Assembly: GCA_019671135.1 (NCBI GenBank)
Contig: JAHRHY010000003.1
Location: 2,728,001 to 2,792,000 of the forward strand
DNA from: Linnemannia hyalina
Taxonomy: Eukaryota > Mortierellomycota > Mortierellomycetes > Mortierellales > Mortierellaceae
Direction: 5' to 3'
DNA length: 64,000 nucleotides
The notes beneath the pieces are model-generated. The model did not search any database and had not been told where the DNA came from. It was given only the letters and a program-made list of their open reading frames with translations. This document shows positions 1-10,639 of this stretch, piece by piece (the first letter of the stretch is position 1; every line of letters starts with the position of its first letter). The position numbers and the translations under genes are program-made.

Positions 1-1091
1 AACATACCACCATCAGTAACCTTGACTCCGCTGAAAAGATCGGCAGCATTGGCAATGTCAGACTCGATAATGGCGTTCTTCTCACGCTGACGACGCTCGA
101 ACTTCTCCTCCTCGGTCTCGCGCTCAGGGACAAGCTATATAAAAAATAATCAAATATTAGTCAGTTGGACGTCCTGTGGCACGAATAGATCACTAGAGAT
201 CACTCATCGATTAATTAGCTGCTTGTAATGACTTACAGCGGCCTTGGCAGCAGCGGCCTCCTTCTTGCGCTCAGCCTCAGCATTGCGCTGGGCAATCTTC
301 TCGGTCAAGGTGATCTTGGGCTTGGGAGCAGCGGCGGGCTTAGCCTCCTCTTCAGACTCAGATTCACTGCTGGCATCCCAATCCTCCTACAAAAGGTTTG
401 AGCGAAAACACAGAATTATAATGATGTAAGAAACAATTGCAGCTGGTCGCGTGTCCACTTTGATTTGCGATGATATTAACTTGTTTGGCGTAAAGTTGGA
501 CGCTTGCTGCGGCAGTGCTGTCAAGCCTCTGCTCTGGCAATACTCCTGATCCTATGTGGTCCTACAAGGATGCATGATGTGTCGAAGACTTTTCCTGATA
601 GCTCTCCTCAAAGTCTCTGCTGGTGTTGTCGGTGCTGCATTGACGTCGAATTAAAGTCCAATATCTCAACTCTTTCACTCGGCTCCAAAAAGACAATGAG
701 AGTAGAAGCTCACCTTGATGTCATCGGAATCAGCGTCCTCATCGTCCCACTGCTTCTTGGCAGGAATCACGGGTGCCTCAATAACGTCGTCGTTCTCTAA
801 AAGGGTTGTAAAATAAAAAGGACAGAAAAGGGTCAGGTTTACTGATTCCTTTCAAGTGTCCAGCTCTTCCCGCAGTTTTCCTCCTTGGTCGCTTGGTCGT
901 GGACAGCGTGCAGCGATTCGTGTGTAGAACAAACGGGAAGAGTGTCCAACAGGTCAGGGGGTCGAAGTCGACAGAATGAAAATGAAAGCTAGGATGTTGT
1001 CTTTGTTGTCCAGTGTGGTTCCTGGTGCCATTCTGTCCCCTCGCTGTGCACAAACGAGAATAGAGAGCATTTACGCACCCCAGTCAGACAT
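1..1091 (-). CDS. HCR1: Translation initiation factor eIF3 subunit J (HCR1), 3' end outside window
   Basis: Four exons read in phase on the minus strand: 1079-1091 (MSDW plus one base), 714-796, 237-386 and 8-134, with a donor at base 7, so the gene runs off the left edge. The reconstructed 123 or so residues begin MSDWENDDVIEAP, then WDDEDADSDD and EDWDASSESESEEE, followed by a Lys/Ala/Glu-rich helix (KITLTEKIAQRNAEAERKK) and NAADLFSGVKVTDGG. Acidic tryptophan-centred repeats followed by a basic helical segment and an AxDLFG-like motif are typical of eIF3j, which binds the 40S decoding centre and helps recruit eIF3 and recycle ribosomes in the cytoplasm. The 13-nt first exon is small but gives the expected acidic start. 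The C-terminal part is not visible. Identification is by family resemblance. Confidence 0.87.
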
Positions 1092-1705
1092 GGTAAATGG
1101 TTTGTTGGTATGTGTGGTGAAGAAAAAGGTAGTGGGCTGGACAACCCTTGAGCATTTTTTTTTGTTTTGACCAAGTGAACTTAAGGGTGATAGCACTTTC
1201 CCGCCACCAACATTGAAGGTGCATTGGGCCTTATCCCATGATTTTCATACTTGGATCTGTCTATCAACTTCTCGAACTTATGTAACAACATATTGTCTGC
1301 ACCGCCAATGGCTATCATTGGGAGTGGAAACCACTAAGCGGGACTTGACAGCTAGGCCCATGCTCCTTACTCCTCATAAGCCAAAGTATGCGGCCTCCTG
1401 AGAACCAAGGAACTGAAGGAGCGTCTGTTTTCCCTTTCTCGTTTAGAGTGACTGCCTTTTCTTGAGTACTTGATAGTTTTGTTTTCGAGAGCTGGCTTGG
1501 GACACTTTCGCCATTTCTGCCTTTCGACCATTCCTCAGGAACAAGGTACACATGTCATGTCATGACGCAGAGGGAGCAACGACAACTCGGCCGCAATAGC
1601 TAAACAAAGATCGTTCTCGCAACACGCATTCCTAGACACAAGACACGTTCCCTCCTTTTCCCAAGCCTCCTGCACGACCACTTTCACCGCGAACTTCGGG
1701 GAATA
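1092..1705. promoter_or_regulatory. Divergent intergenic region, eIF3j / SANT protein
   Basis: This stretch of about 610 bp separates two divergently transcribed genes and must hold both promoters and 5' leaders. Short open frames on both strands lack codon structure or homology that I can recognise. No tRNA, repeat or other gene is seen. Confidence 0.5.
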
Positions 1706-4700
1706 ATGGCCTGGATAGGACGAGTCTTCGGAGCTGGCGCCCGTGGCACCCGTGGCGACAGACAATCACACCGCTGGTCCTCTTACCTTCACACAACAAC
1801 AACACCTTTCTCACAGTCGACATCATTGACAGCGCGAGCGAAGATTCCGACTCATTCGGCTTGCACTCATCGTCGCTGGATTCATTCGTCCCTCAAGTCG
1901 CACAAGGACACAACACCAAACGCCACCAACTCAGCTTCAACTTCAACCACCACGAGAAAACAACGGTCAGACAAACTTGTGGGGAGGGGCAGCCACCTCC
2001 TGCGAAACGTCTACGTATGGACACCTGAGATCGACGCCAAGATTCTGGAGATGCGGTTAGAGGGCAATACCTGGCACGAGATTGGCGCTGCCATCGGACG
2101 GGAACACTCTTCCTGTCACCAACGGTACCTGAAGGAACTGGATCCTGCGCTGCACAGAAAATGGAACCCGGAAAATTTGGAACGGCTAAACGCGATGGTG
2201 GCGGACGGGAAGAGTTGGCGGTATGTTTCGGAAAAGTTGCTGTTTACTCAGAGCATCTGTCGCGAAAAATGGATGAGCATGAACCAGGATCTTGTCCAGA
2301 AGGCCAAAGAGATGAAGAAGCTTGAGCGTCCACGGGCTATTCGACTAGTACGCGAGTCGGGAGTCTCGACTGTCGAAACCTACAGGAAGTCCGGGATGTT
2401 GCCAGCCTCGAAATATCGCTGGTGCCCTCACGCCGAAGCTCTCCTGCTTGAGCTCAAGGATCGGGGGTTCAACTGGCGACAGATCGCATCGGTCCTTGGA
2501 ATGGTCCCCATGAGCTGCTACTTGCGATACCAACATCAACTCAAGCCAAAGCTAAAAACCGGATGGATCCCGCCAAAAATCGACGCCTCCAACGTTCCTT
2601 ATTATTTACTACCTCGGCGTATCCGGCCTCTTCCTTCCAATACGCTCGCGACCGCCGCCGCAGACCTCACTCCAAACAACGCGACAAGCTCAGCCTTAAC
2701 AGCAACAGTGGGCAGTGGTGGATTTATACCGTGGCTCAGGACAAAGAACTCGTTCCCTAAAGACAACTCTGTGCCGGCAGCTATTCTCGGCGTTCTCACC
2801 GACGACTTCTCTTATGATGTGCGGGAACCGACCAGCTCCAGGACGAGGACATGGACGCCAGAGGAGGACATATTTATCATCACGGGGAGGGAACAGGGCG
2901 CCTCATTCAAGACCATCGGTGAGCGTTTGAAGCTTGATCCACGAATTTGCTACAGCCGATACTACACCGCTCTGGAGCCAGGCACACAGGACAAGGAATG
3001 GACGCCAGCATTGGTCGAGAAACTCCGGTTCTATGTCCAGCAGGGAGTCGCTTGGTCTACGATCGCCCACGAACTCGGATTCCATCGCGTCATTTGTCGG
3101 GAAAAGTATCTCGAGATTTCAAGGTCCCCTGAGCAAACGACAGAGTCATCCGGATCTCACTCTCAACAGGACGACACACACCCCGCGTCTTCTGGCACTA
3201 CCACGTGCGGCGATAATGTCGCATCGAGAGAGAGCAATATGGAGGATGATCAGGACCTGAAGGACCACGTTGACGAGATGCTGGAGGAAGAGTACAGTGG
3301 GTCTGATGGCGACGATGATGACTACTTTGGTGACGGCAATGGAGACTCTGAGAACGATGAGGATGATGGTGATGATGATGGTGACGATATCGTACACATG
3401 GGCGACGCGGAGGAAGGTGAGGAAGATGATTCTATGACAGTCGTCAAGAGATCGAGGCAGACCAACAAACAAAAGTCGCCACCAATCAGCTCCCCAACAG
3501 TCAGAAGCATCTGGGATCAGGAATCTTTTATGAGAGAGCGTCAGAGGCTTTGGACGACTACAGAGGAGACAACACTTATCCAACATGTCATCAGGAACGG
3601 CACCCGCAATTGGGACGAGATTTCCAAGACCCTTGGTGGAACCCATTCGGCAGAGGAGTGTCGAGCCTACTGGAAGTTTCTTGACATGCCCGTGATCCGA
3701 CATGCTCGAGATCGGACCAAGTGGAGCCCTCAGAGCGAGGCCTTGTTCTGGGAGCTGTGGCTCGAGAGGGGTTCGAACTATGAGGAGATTGCCAGGACGC
3801 TGACGGAGAATTATGATGAGGATGATACTCCTTCTGGAAACAGACCAGTGTTCGAGGCCAAGGACTGCGAGAGCTTATTCACGGCGCGGACAAAGCATTT
3901 GCGGAAGGATCGAGGACTAGACGAAACTCAGCTGCAGAAGGAGTATGTCGATATCGCATTGGTCCAGGCCAAGAAGCCCGCGCCGCCCTTCAAGTGGACC
4001 AAGGAGAAATCCGTCATCCTCCAGAAAATCATCCGACAGCGTCTCAAGACTCGTGGTGTGCAGGTCAACTGGATCAACTGGAGGTGGGTTGCCCGTCATG
4101 TCGGAGGTGGCGCCACTGCTCAGCGATGCAGCACCCATTGGCGAGCATTGAGAATGGTCGAAATGGATAAGGACAGTTGGACGGACGAGGAGGTTCTGCT
4201 GCTGGAAAAGGGTATCCGAGAGGTGGGCACCACTTTTAATGAAGATGGTGTAGCAAGCGAGATGGGCGATTATGCACCTGGCGAGCCAACGGTTCCTGGG
4301 TTCAGAGCCATCCAGAGGTTCTATCTCCCCAATTATGGAGTCGACTTCCTCCAGCGCAAGTACTTTTTGCTGTCGGACAAGGCGACCGAGGTCACTGTCC
4401 AGGAATACATGGCGATCTTGGAGGCTGTGGAAGAGTATGGGGAGCATCACTGGGACAAGGTCGTCAGGCGTCTACGGACTCTGCCTTCTTCCTCTTCCAC
4501 TGGTTCGGCTCTTTCGTCGTCAGTGTCAATAGCCCCCGCTGCAGAGACCGCATGGACCAAGGCCCCCTGTCGCCGTGTCTGGGAATCGTCCTACAAGTAC
4601 AATCTCTTATATACCCCTTGGTCGGCGGCAGAGGATCTGGACTTGCGAGATTCGGTTGAGCACCTTGGCAAGGGTGATTGGGCCCTGATCTCGCGCTTCT

Positions 4701-4825
4701 TCCCTGGGAAATCGGCCTGGCAATGTCGTCTTCGCTGGTGCCAGATCACCGACCCACACCTCCAACCACCTTCCTCCTCTTTTTCTTCTGACCATCCTTC
4801 TCAGCATCCTACCACCACATCATGA
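1706..4825 (+). CDS. Multi-SANT/Myb-like repeat protein, 1039 aa, intronless
   Basis: A single uninterrupted frame starting at an ATG in the context AATAATGG. About eleven tryptophan-centred Myb/SANT-like units can be picked out: WTPEIDAKILEM (near residue 103), WNPENLERLNAM, WCPHAEALLLEL (236), WTPEEDIFIITG (381), WTPALVEKLRFY (432), WTTTEETTLIQH (614), WSPQSEALFWEL (671), WTKEKSVILQKI (763), WTDEEVLLLEKG (825), an EYMAILEAVEEYG unit (896) and WSAAEDLDLRDS (972). Units 5 and 6 are separated by a very acidic linker (about 530-575). The first 70 residues are rich in Arg, Ser and Thr with almost no acidic residues, like a mitochondrial presequence. Myb units usually bind DNA or histone tails, so a transcription or chromatin role is possible, but the presequence could mean mitochondrial import. 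The absence of introns stands out against its neighbours. An AATAAA-like signal follows at about 4865. Confidence 0.8.
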   Translation: MAWIGRVFGAGARGTRGDRQSHRWSSYLHTTTTPFSQSTSLTARAKIPTHSACTHRRWIHSSLKSHKDTTPNATNSASTSTTTRKQRSDKLVGRGSHLLRNVYVWTPEIDAKILEMRLEGNTWHEIGAAIGREHSSCHQRYLKELDPALHRKWNPENLERLNAMVADGKSWRYVSEKLLFTQSICREKWMSMNQDLVQKAKEMKKLERPRAIRLVRESGVSTVETYRKSGMLPASKYRWCPHAEALLLELKDRGFNWRQIASVLGMVPMSCYLRYQHQLKPKLKTGWIPPKIDASNVPYYLLPRRIRPLPSNTLATAAADLTPNNATSSALTATVGSGGFIPWLRTKNSFPKDNSVPAAILGVLTDDFSYDVREPTSSRTRTWTPEEDIFIITGREQGASFKTIGERLKLDPRICYSRYYTALEPGTQDKEWTPALVEKLRFYVQQGVAWSTIAHELGFHRVICREKYLEISRSPEQTTESSGSHSQQDDTHPASSGTTTCGDNVASRESNMEDDQDLKDHVDEMLEEEYSGSDGDDDDYFGDGNGDSENDEDDGDDDGDDIVHMGDAEEGEEDDSMTVVKRSRQTNKQKSPPISSPTVRSIWDQESFMRERQRLWTTTEETTLIQHVIRNGTRNWDEISKTLGGTHSAEECRAYWKFLDMPVIRHARDRTKWSPQSEALFWELWLERGSNYEEIARTLTENYDEDDTPSGNRPVFEAKDCESLFTARTKHLRKDRGLDETQLQKEYVDIALVQAKKPAPPFKWTKEKSVILQKIIRQRLKTRGVQVNWINWRWVARHVGGGATAQRCSTHWRALRMVEMDKDSWTDEEVLLLEKGIREVGTTFNEDGVASEMGDYAPGEPTVPGFRAIQRFYLPNYGVDFLQRKYFLLSDKATEVTVQEYMAILEAVEEYGEHHWDKVVRRLRTLPSSSSTGSALSSSVSIAPAAETAWTKAPCRRVWESSYKYNLLYTPWSAAEDLDLRDSVEHLGKGDWALISRFFPGKSAWQCRLRWCQITDPHLQPPSSSFSSDHPSQHPTTTS

Positions 4826-4992
4826 CGCTTTTTTTCTCCTTGTTCCTTACCTTCAAAAGATTTAGAATAAAACAGAAGCGAGCCTATTGCATTTTTTTGA
4901 TATCATAACAGGGTAAGCCTTTTTAATTAGATTATTTGTACATGCGGGGTGGGGGGGGTAAATAAATGTTTGACAGCACTAGCAGGTCTTCA

Positions 4993-6612
4993 TTAAGAGA
5001 CAGCACGAATGAATTTGAAGTTCTGGGCAAGATGTGTATAAAAGTTAAAGATGATCAACATGACCAACAACAACTCCAATCCAACCATGGCTCCCTGTCG
5101 TCGACACAGTCGATCCGTCAAATGGTGATCCGGCATATCCTCGTTCCACATCCTCTTCAACTGCTCCGCCCCAGCTTCTGTACAGCCATAGGTCCATATG
5201 TAGATATAGATAGTAATCGACAAGACCTGTGACCAAACGATCGACGCGATAATCTCGGAAACGATGACGAAAAGAGGTTTGGAGTTGGAGGTATCGAGGC
5301 CTTCGGGCGGACGTCTGGATTCCAGAAAGATGGTGAAGCACGAGTAGGCGATCGTCAGGAGGGAGAGGATCGTGGTAATAATCAAGGCCGCATTGTCGTT
5401 CGAGAGCGTCATAGTCGGGTTGTTGTTCGAGGCCTTGACCAGGATAATAATCGTATCCAGCGCTATCGCAAACAGTGAAACCGCCGTTATGATCGTCAAC
5501 GATTTCAGGAAATTGGAGAACAATGGAGAGTTCAGGAAGCCCTTGATCGCATCCAAGTTCAAGGCCGTGTTCCTGGTCACATCGTATCCTTGGGTCAAGG
5601 GCAGCTCTGCGTCCTTTTCGTCCCAATTGGTCGACTCTGGTGGGTCGGTAGAGACGCATTGGCCGGTGGGGTATCCTCTCATCAGCTCCATGGATTCCTT
5701 CTGGTTGCGTCGTTTGGAGAGAGAGAGGCCCAGTCGACTACCACGCTTGAAGAAGGGCGAATGCGGTTGTTGCTGTTGAGGGGAGTGGTTTGGGCAGGTG
5801 CAGGTACAGATTGGAGTCGCCGTCGCAGTACTTGGATGTGATCCTGCGCTTCCGGTAGGCGAAATGGCGTTGATAGGTCCAGTCGCTCGTGGCTTGAACA
5901 TCTCGTCCAGCTTTTGAGGAAACCTCCTCAGACTGGAGATAACATTGGCGTCTGGACTCTGAGCAGACTGGGGTTCCGTTGGAAGGGTCGATGTTGGGGA
6001 GACGAACGAGGAGGAAGAGGTGGCGTTGTGATGGTATTTGCGTGCCATTTCGGACAGTGTGGATACGTTGCTCATGGTCGCAAAGACGGACCAGTCCTGT
6101 TGGTGTCCTATGCCTGTCCCTGTTGCTGCCGCTGCTGTGGCAAGTGCACCTTGTCGGAGGGTAGAGTTGGTGGAAATGGCTAAGCCGTTTTGGGTGCTAC
6201 GACTTTTGGCGCCATGCAACGGTCTATGGCTGTGGCTGGTGCTGCCAGTGCCGTTGCGAACAGCCTCTGAGACACCAGAGGAGGTGGAGGAAGAGCCTAA
6301 TAGGGGTAACTGAGACGGGCCGGCCGCCATCTGGTCGGATTCCTGAGTAGTCTCTTCTGGCAGATCATTGAGAAGAAGTGAGATTCGCTGGTCCTGTTCT
6401 GCCCAGCTGTTTGTTGGTAGAACAGTAAGAGAAGGAAGAGTGTGAATGTGTGAGCGAGTTCGCTGATGATCTGGGGAAGAGTATGCAAGGATATTTTTAT
6501 ATGCTGTTTATGTCTTGGGTGTGTGGAGTGAGTATGTGGTTATGTGATCTTACAGAGGCAGGGTTGAGACGGCGGCCTTTTTGAGAGTCGCCCGCTCGAT
6601 GTCGATGGACAT
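4993..6612 (-). CDS. Four-TM membrane protein with long disordered N-terminus
   Basis: Two exons: 6554-6612 (MSIDIERATLKKAAVSTLP) and 4993-6406, joined in phase 2 across a 147-nt intron; total 490 aa. An internal ATG at 6330 opens a shorter frame, but the upstream exon continues in phase (LWAEQDQRISLLLNDLPEE), so I chose the 6612 start. Residues 60-300 are Ser/Thr/Pro/Gln-rich and probably disordered. Four hydrophobic segments follow at about 322-344, 359-381, 398-424 and 459-479, with a polar loop of about 35 residues before the last one. The topology recalls MARVEL-like tetraspan proteins of the plasma membrane or endosomes, but I recognise no family signature. Its function is unknown. It converges on the SANT gene, with 167 bp between the stop codons. 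Confidence 0.75.
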
Positions 6613-7156
6613 TGCGGGGGACAGGAGGAATTGGGGTGGTTGCGGTGGAAGGGTTGGGGAGAGTGGATGAAGAAGAAGAGAGAGTGACGGGTGTGAGGGT
6701 GATGGCGAGTGGGGGGATGCGGCAGTAAAATAAAGAGTGGAGAGAAGGTATGAGGAAGAGAGAAAGGTATGAGGAAGAGAGAAAAATATGAGGAAGAGAG
6801 AAAGGTATGGGGAAGAGCGAAAGGAAGTGCAAGAGAAAGAGAGGGACAACAAACGGACTTTCAATGAGGTCACCTCAGCAACGGGGACTGGTGTGCAGGG
6901 TGTACTCCCATCCTTCAGCCAGTCAACAACCACCATTACCGCTCGGCCCCCACTTTTTCTTATACCTTCTTTTTCCTTATTTCTCCATCCATCCTAAGGC
7001 CCCGCGGGAAGACCTGGCTGGGACGAAACAAGTCGTCATCTCCCACATCCTTGATCCTTACGCCAATGATCATAGAAAAGCAAGCTAAGCGGTATTTTCC
7101 TATTTTATTCAGCACGAATCGAGACGGGAGGGGACTCGGCAAAATGACCACTTGAA
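6613..7156. promoter_or_regulatory. Spacer between APEH 3' end and membrane-protein promoter
   Basis: About 540 bp upstream of the membrane-protein gene. Between 6735 and 6850 the minus strand is a long pyrimidine tract built from imperfect copies of a GAAGAGAGAAAG-type motif (as read on the plus strand). Such CT-rich coding-strand leaders precede several genes here. No gene is seen. Confidence 0.5.
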
Positions 7157-10100
7157 TTAAATAAAAGCGCCTCGTCCACCCTCGCCTTGACGCCCAACTG
7201 CAGCCTCCTCTCGACCTGCAGCACTCGATGCAGGAACAGATGGATGATCGACCCGTGTAAACTCAACCAAAAAGTTAGCCAGGCTGTAAGCCGAGTTGCT
7301 CTCTGCCTCAACAGAGTCCAAAGCATGTCCAGTGCCCTCAAAGACCTGGATGCGGTTCACACCATGGCTCTGGTCCTTCTTGATCTTGTTCTGGCGAGCC
7401 TGCCACCACGAGAACCCTTGGCTGGGAGGGACACGACGATCGCCGGCTCCGATAAGCAACAACGAGGGTGCTGTCACCTTCTCCACGTGCTCCATGGGGG
7501 ACGCTGCCCTCAAACGCTTGAACACCTCAGGGTCAGAGATGGACGCAGTAGGAGGAGCCTCCATGTCAAAGGGCAGGTCGTTGACGGCATAGCACCAGTC
7601 GGTAATGTCGGTGATATTAGCCATTGCAGGGATGTCTGTCACAGGGTTGCGCAGGACAGCAGCCTTGAAGCCAGTAGGGTCTTTAGCCAAAAGATGGGCG
7701 GTAAGGAATCCACCGTGGCTTCCTCCGGTAACGACGGTGCGCTCAGTGTCGACAACACCAGTTGACAAGATGTGGTCGCGAACAGCCAAACACTCGTTGA
7801 CATCCAGCTCACCAACACGACCGACCAATGCCTCAACACTGTCCTGTCCGTATCCCAGACTTCCCGTAAAGTTGACTATCGTAGTTAGAGTCACATGCGG
7901 AGAATTGGGGGTCAGTATCCACAGATCATCAACTTACGCCACTGCATGTACGCCATACATCATATATAGTGAGCAATTTACCATTGGCAACGGCAAAGCC
8001 AAGTCCGACAAGAACCAAGTTCAAGATGGAAAACTCTGCGGCAAAACCACTGTGAGGACCACCATGAGGGAAGATGACCAGAGGAGGCTTGGCTCCGCTG
8101 ACAGCGCTCGACACTTGGGCAGAAGCGTTGGACTTGAAGGGCTCGATAAAGATGGCTTCCAGACTGTCGAGCTGGCCAGGGATCTTGTGAACGATCGACC
8201 AGGAATGGGGCTGGTAATACGCCTTGGCCTTCTCGACCTTGCTGTTCTCCAGACTGAAGAACTTGACCTTCAAGTCAATGTTGTCCTTTTCATATTCAAT
8301 GCGGCCCAAGATGAGAATCCAAGGCTCTGTTGGGGTTGAGTAGGTTGTCAGAACCCACTTGGAGTTGGCAAATAGAATGTTGGTGGTTCCAGGGTACTGT
8401 GAAGCGGGAGTCAACTCTTCGATGGCGCCAGTGTTGACGTCGATCGAAAGGAGAGTCTTGCGCGAGCGGTAGCTCGACGAGACAAAGATCTTGCTCGCAG
8501 AGACCCAAGTGTCTCTGGGAAGCTGGTCAATGTATAGACCTGGAAATCCTGACGCGGCCTCTGGCTTGCGGACAATATCGACCACAGTTGAGACCTTTCC
8601 TGAAGCAATGTCAAGCTATACATAGGAGGGTTCACAATTGGCGTGAGTAAGGAAGCTCAGTTTGCTCTTCTCCTTGCTATGCCCTTTTCGATACATGTAT
8701 TCCGCCATAGTTGTACCTTGAGGAGCTTGGCACAGCTAGCATGAGGTCCGTTGACCGTGTTGGACAGGAACACCTACATATCGTCAGAGTATAACGTTGT
8801 TAATATACCGTTCTGCCGTTCTGTATATGCCTTCACTCACGCGATGCATGCAACATTAACAGTAACAGTAACAGTAACAGGTAATGTACCAATGTCGATC
8901 CATCCGCGCTCAGTCGTGGGGATCTTGCGCTCTTTAAGGTTGGCGTCAAGTGCTTGAATCCTGATCCATCGACGTTGACCTGATACAAGCCGGTACTATT
9001 CCATAAACGACGTTACCAACGTAAGTTAGTGAGAGTGAAAGACAATACTCATTCGGATAAACCAGCAGCCGGAAGGTGCGGAAAGTATGTAGATGACATG
9101 CGGACAAAGCCATCACGCCATTTTCCCACAGTATGATTTCTTTGAAGGACATTCTTTGCAAATAGAAGTACAGTTGACGTCGTCTTTCAACTTACAGTCG
9201 GTTTTGGCAGTACACGATACCGAAGAACTGGGGGTTGCGAAGGTATCCGGTGAAGATGAGGGACTTGGAGTCATGGGAGAAGATCGCCTATTCATGCACA
9301 CGGTTCGAGCAAAAACTAGAATGGTGAGTTTTTGTAACAACTGTTTTTTGACACTCCACCATTACGCGTCAGTCATTCACGGATGCGTACCTGTCCAGGA
9401 CTAGTGTCACCATCAAGACGGTCCAGCACCTTGACCTCAAAGTTGTCGAGGTTCACGACTACAAGAGTGGGCTCACGCTTGCCAGTAAAAGTCTCGCCCC
9501 AATCGGGTTTGTAGTTGTATTTCTATGACACCAGTCAAAAATGGTTACAACGTCAGGTTTTCACGCTCATACAAGGCAATTAACCATCTTCTCAGGTGTA
9601 ACAACAAAGCGGTGCAAACAGCATACCTCGACGGCATCCTCTGTCTTTTTACGCTCAGCAACGTAGACAACCTTGGTCTCGTCCTTGGACCACTCAAGGG
9701 TTCCAAAAGTAGAGTCTGCATAAAAGTCATCATGGAGCGCAGTGGTCTCCAAGAGGTGGAGGATGGATCCATCAGCCCAGATCTACAAAAAGAAGTGCAT
9801 AAAGCAAAGAACACGAAGGGTTGGTATAGCGAAATCTTACACTGCCACGCATTGCCAATGGTCGAGGAGATAGTAATGTTCATCCCATCCCTCCTCATTT
9901 TTTTTTTTGTGTTTTTGCATGAACTGTTCGTCTTTTTCGTTCTTACCTCGACAAAGTGCTTCTTCTTCTCGCCAGCGACTGAACGAAGGGTGACCGACAA
10001 AGCTCCGGAAGGAGAAGTCAATTGGGCGATAGCATCGCCGGTATCGACGGAGGGTCCATTGAGGATCAAAGGAATTGACTTTTCGGCGACCGAGGCGACA

Positions 10101-10365
10101 ACAGTGCGTGTGAACTTGCGTCGGACATTTCTCTCAAGATCTCTCTGAGAGTAGGACACCTGGATGTCTGTCATCAGACAAAGTATAACAGTCGTTGTAA
10201 GTTACGTTGCGGAAGAGCAATTCGATGCACGATCAAATATCGAAAAATGAAGTGTGGGTGTCTATGCTTACTGAGAGTAGAGTCTGTGGAGTTGGGGAGG
10301 ATAGTGGCTCCGGAGTAGGAAGGGATAGCCGCGAGGGCCTTGAAGATCTCCTGTGGGGTTGCCAT
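7157..10365 (-). CDS. Acylaminoacyl-peptidase (S9C prolyl oligopeptidase family)
   Basis: Nine exons in phase: 10272-10365, 9947-10167, 9627-9782, 9391-9522, 9196-9287, 8890-8995, 8717-8773, 7982-8615 and 7157-7875, giving 736 aa, close to the usual length of animal APEH. The protein starts MATPQEIFKAL. The N-terminal half should form a beta-propeller (for example SHDSKSLIFTGYLRNPQFFG). The C-terminal alpha/beta-hydrolase domain contains PHGGPHSGF for the oxyanion region, the nucleophile motif GGSHGG (Ser about 550), Asp in GAGDRRVP (about 643) and His in GTGHALD (about 681), so the catalytic triad is complete. The enzyme removes N-acylated residues from blocked peptides in the cytosol. The final 20 residues are Gly/Ala/Arg-rich and poorly conserved. 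It is divergent from UFL1 across 274 bp. Confidence 0.93.
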
Positions 10366-10639
10366 GGCGCGCGTGTGAATGAAAGAGAATGGAAAGTGAG
10401 TTGAAAGAGAAGGGGAAAAGAAGCGGAATGAGCGTGAGTCTCGCACCCTTTTTTGTGTTGGTTCATTTTTTCCCAGGGGACATATCGTTGCTCATACGCA
10501 GTGTGACTGTGCGATGCCTGTGTTGCAATTGGCCAATAGGAAGAGCCATGACCGTTCCAGGGCCTTTAGTTTACAGTTTTTTACACCCACAATAAACTCC
10601 AATCGATTCCTTTCCTTTCAAGGACACGAAAACATCAAC
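10366..10639. promoter_or_regulatory. Divergent promoter region APEH / UFL1
   Basis: The 274 bp between two start codons on opposite strands must serve both genes. A TTGGCCAATAGG element at about 10523-10534 contains CCAAT on the plus strand (and ATTGG on the other), a plausible binding site for the CCAAT-binding HAP/NF-Y complex. Confidence 0.5.
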
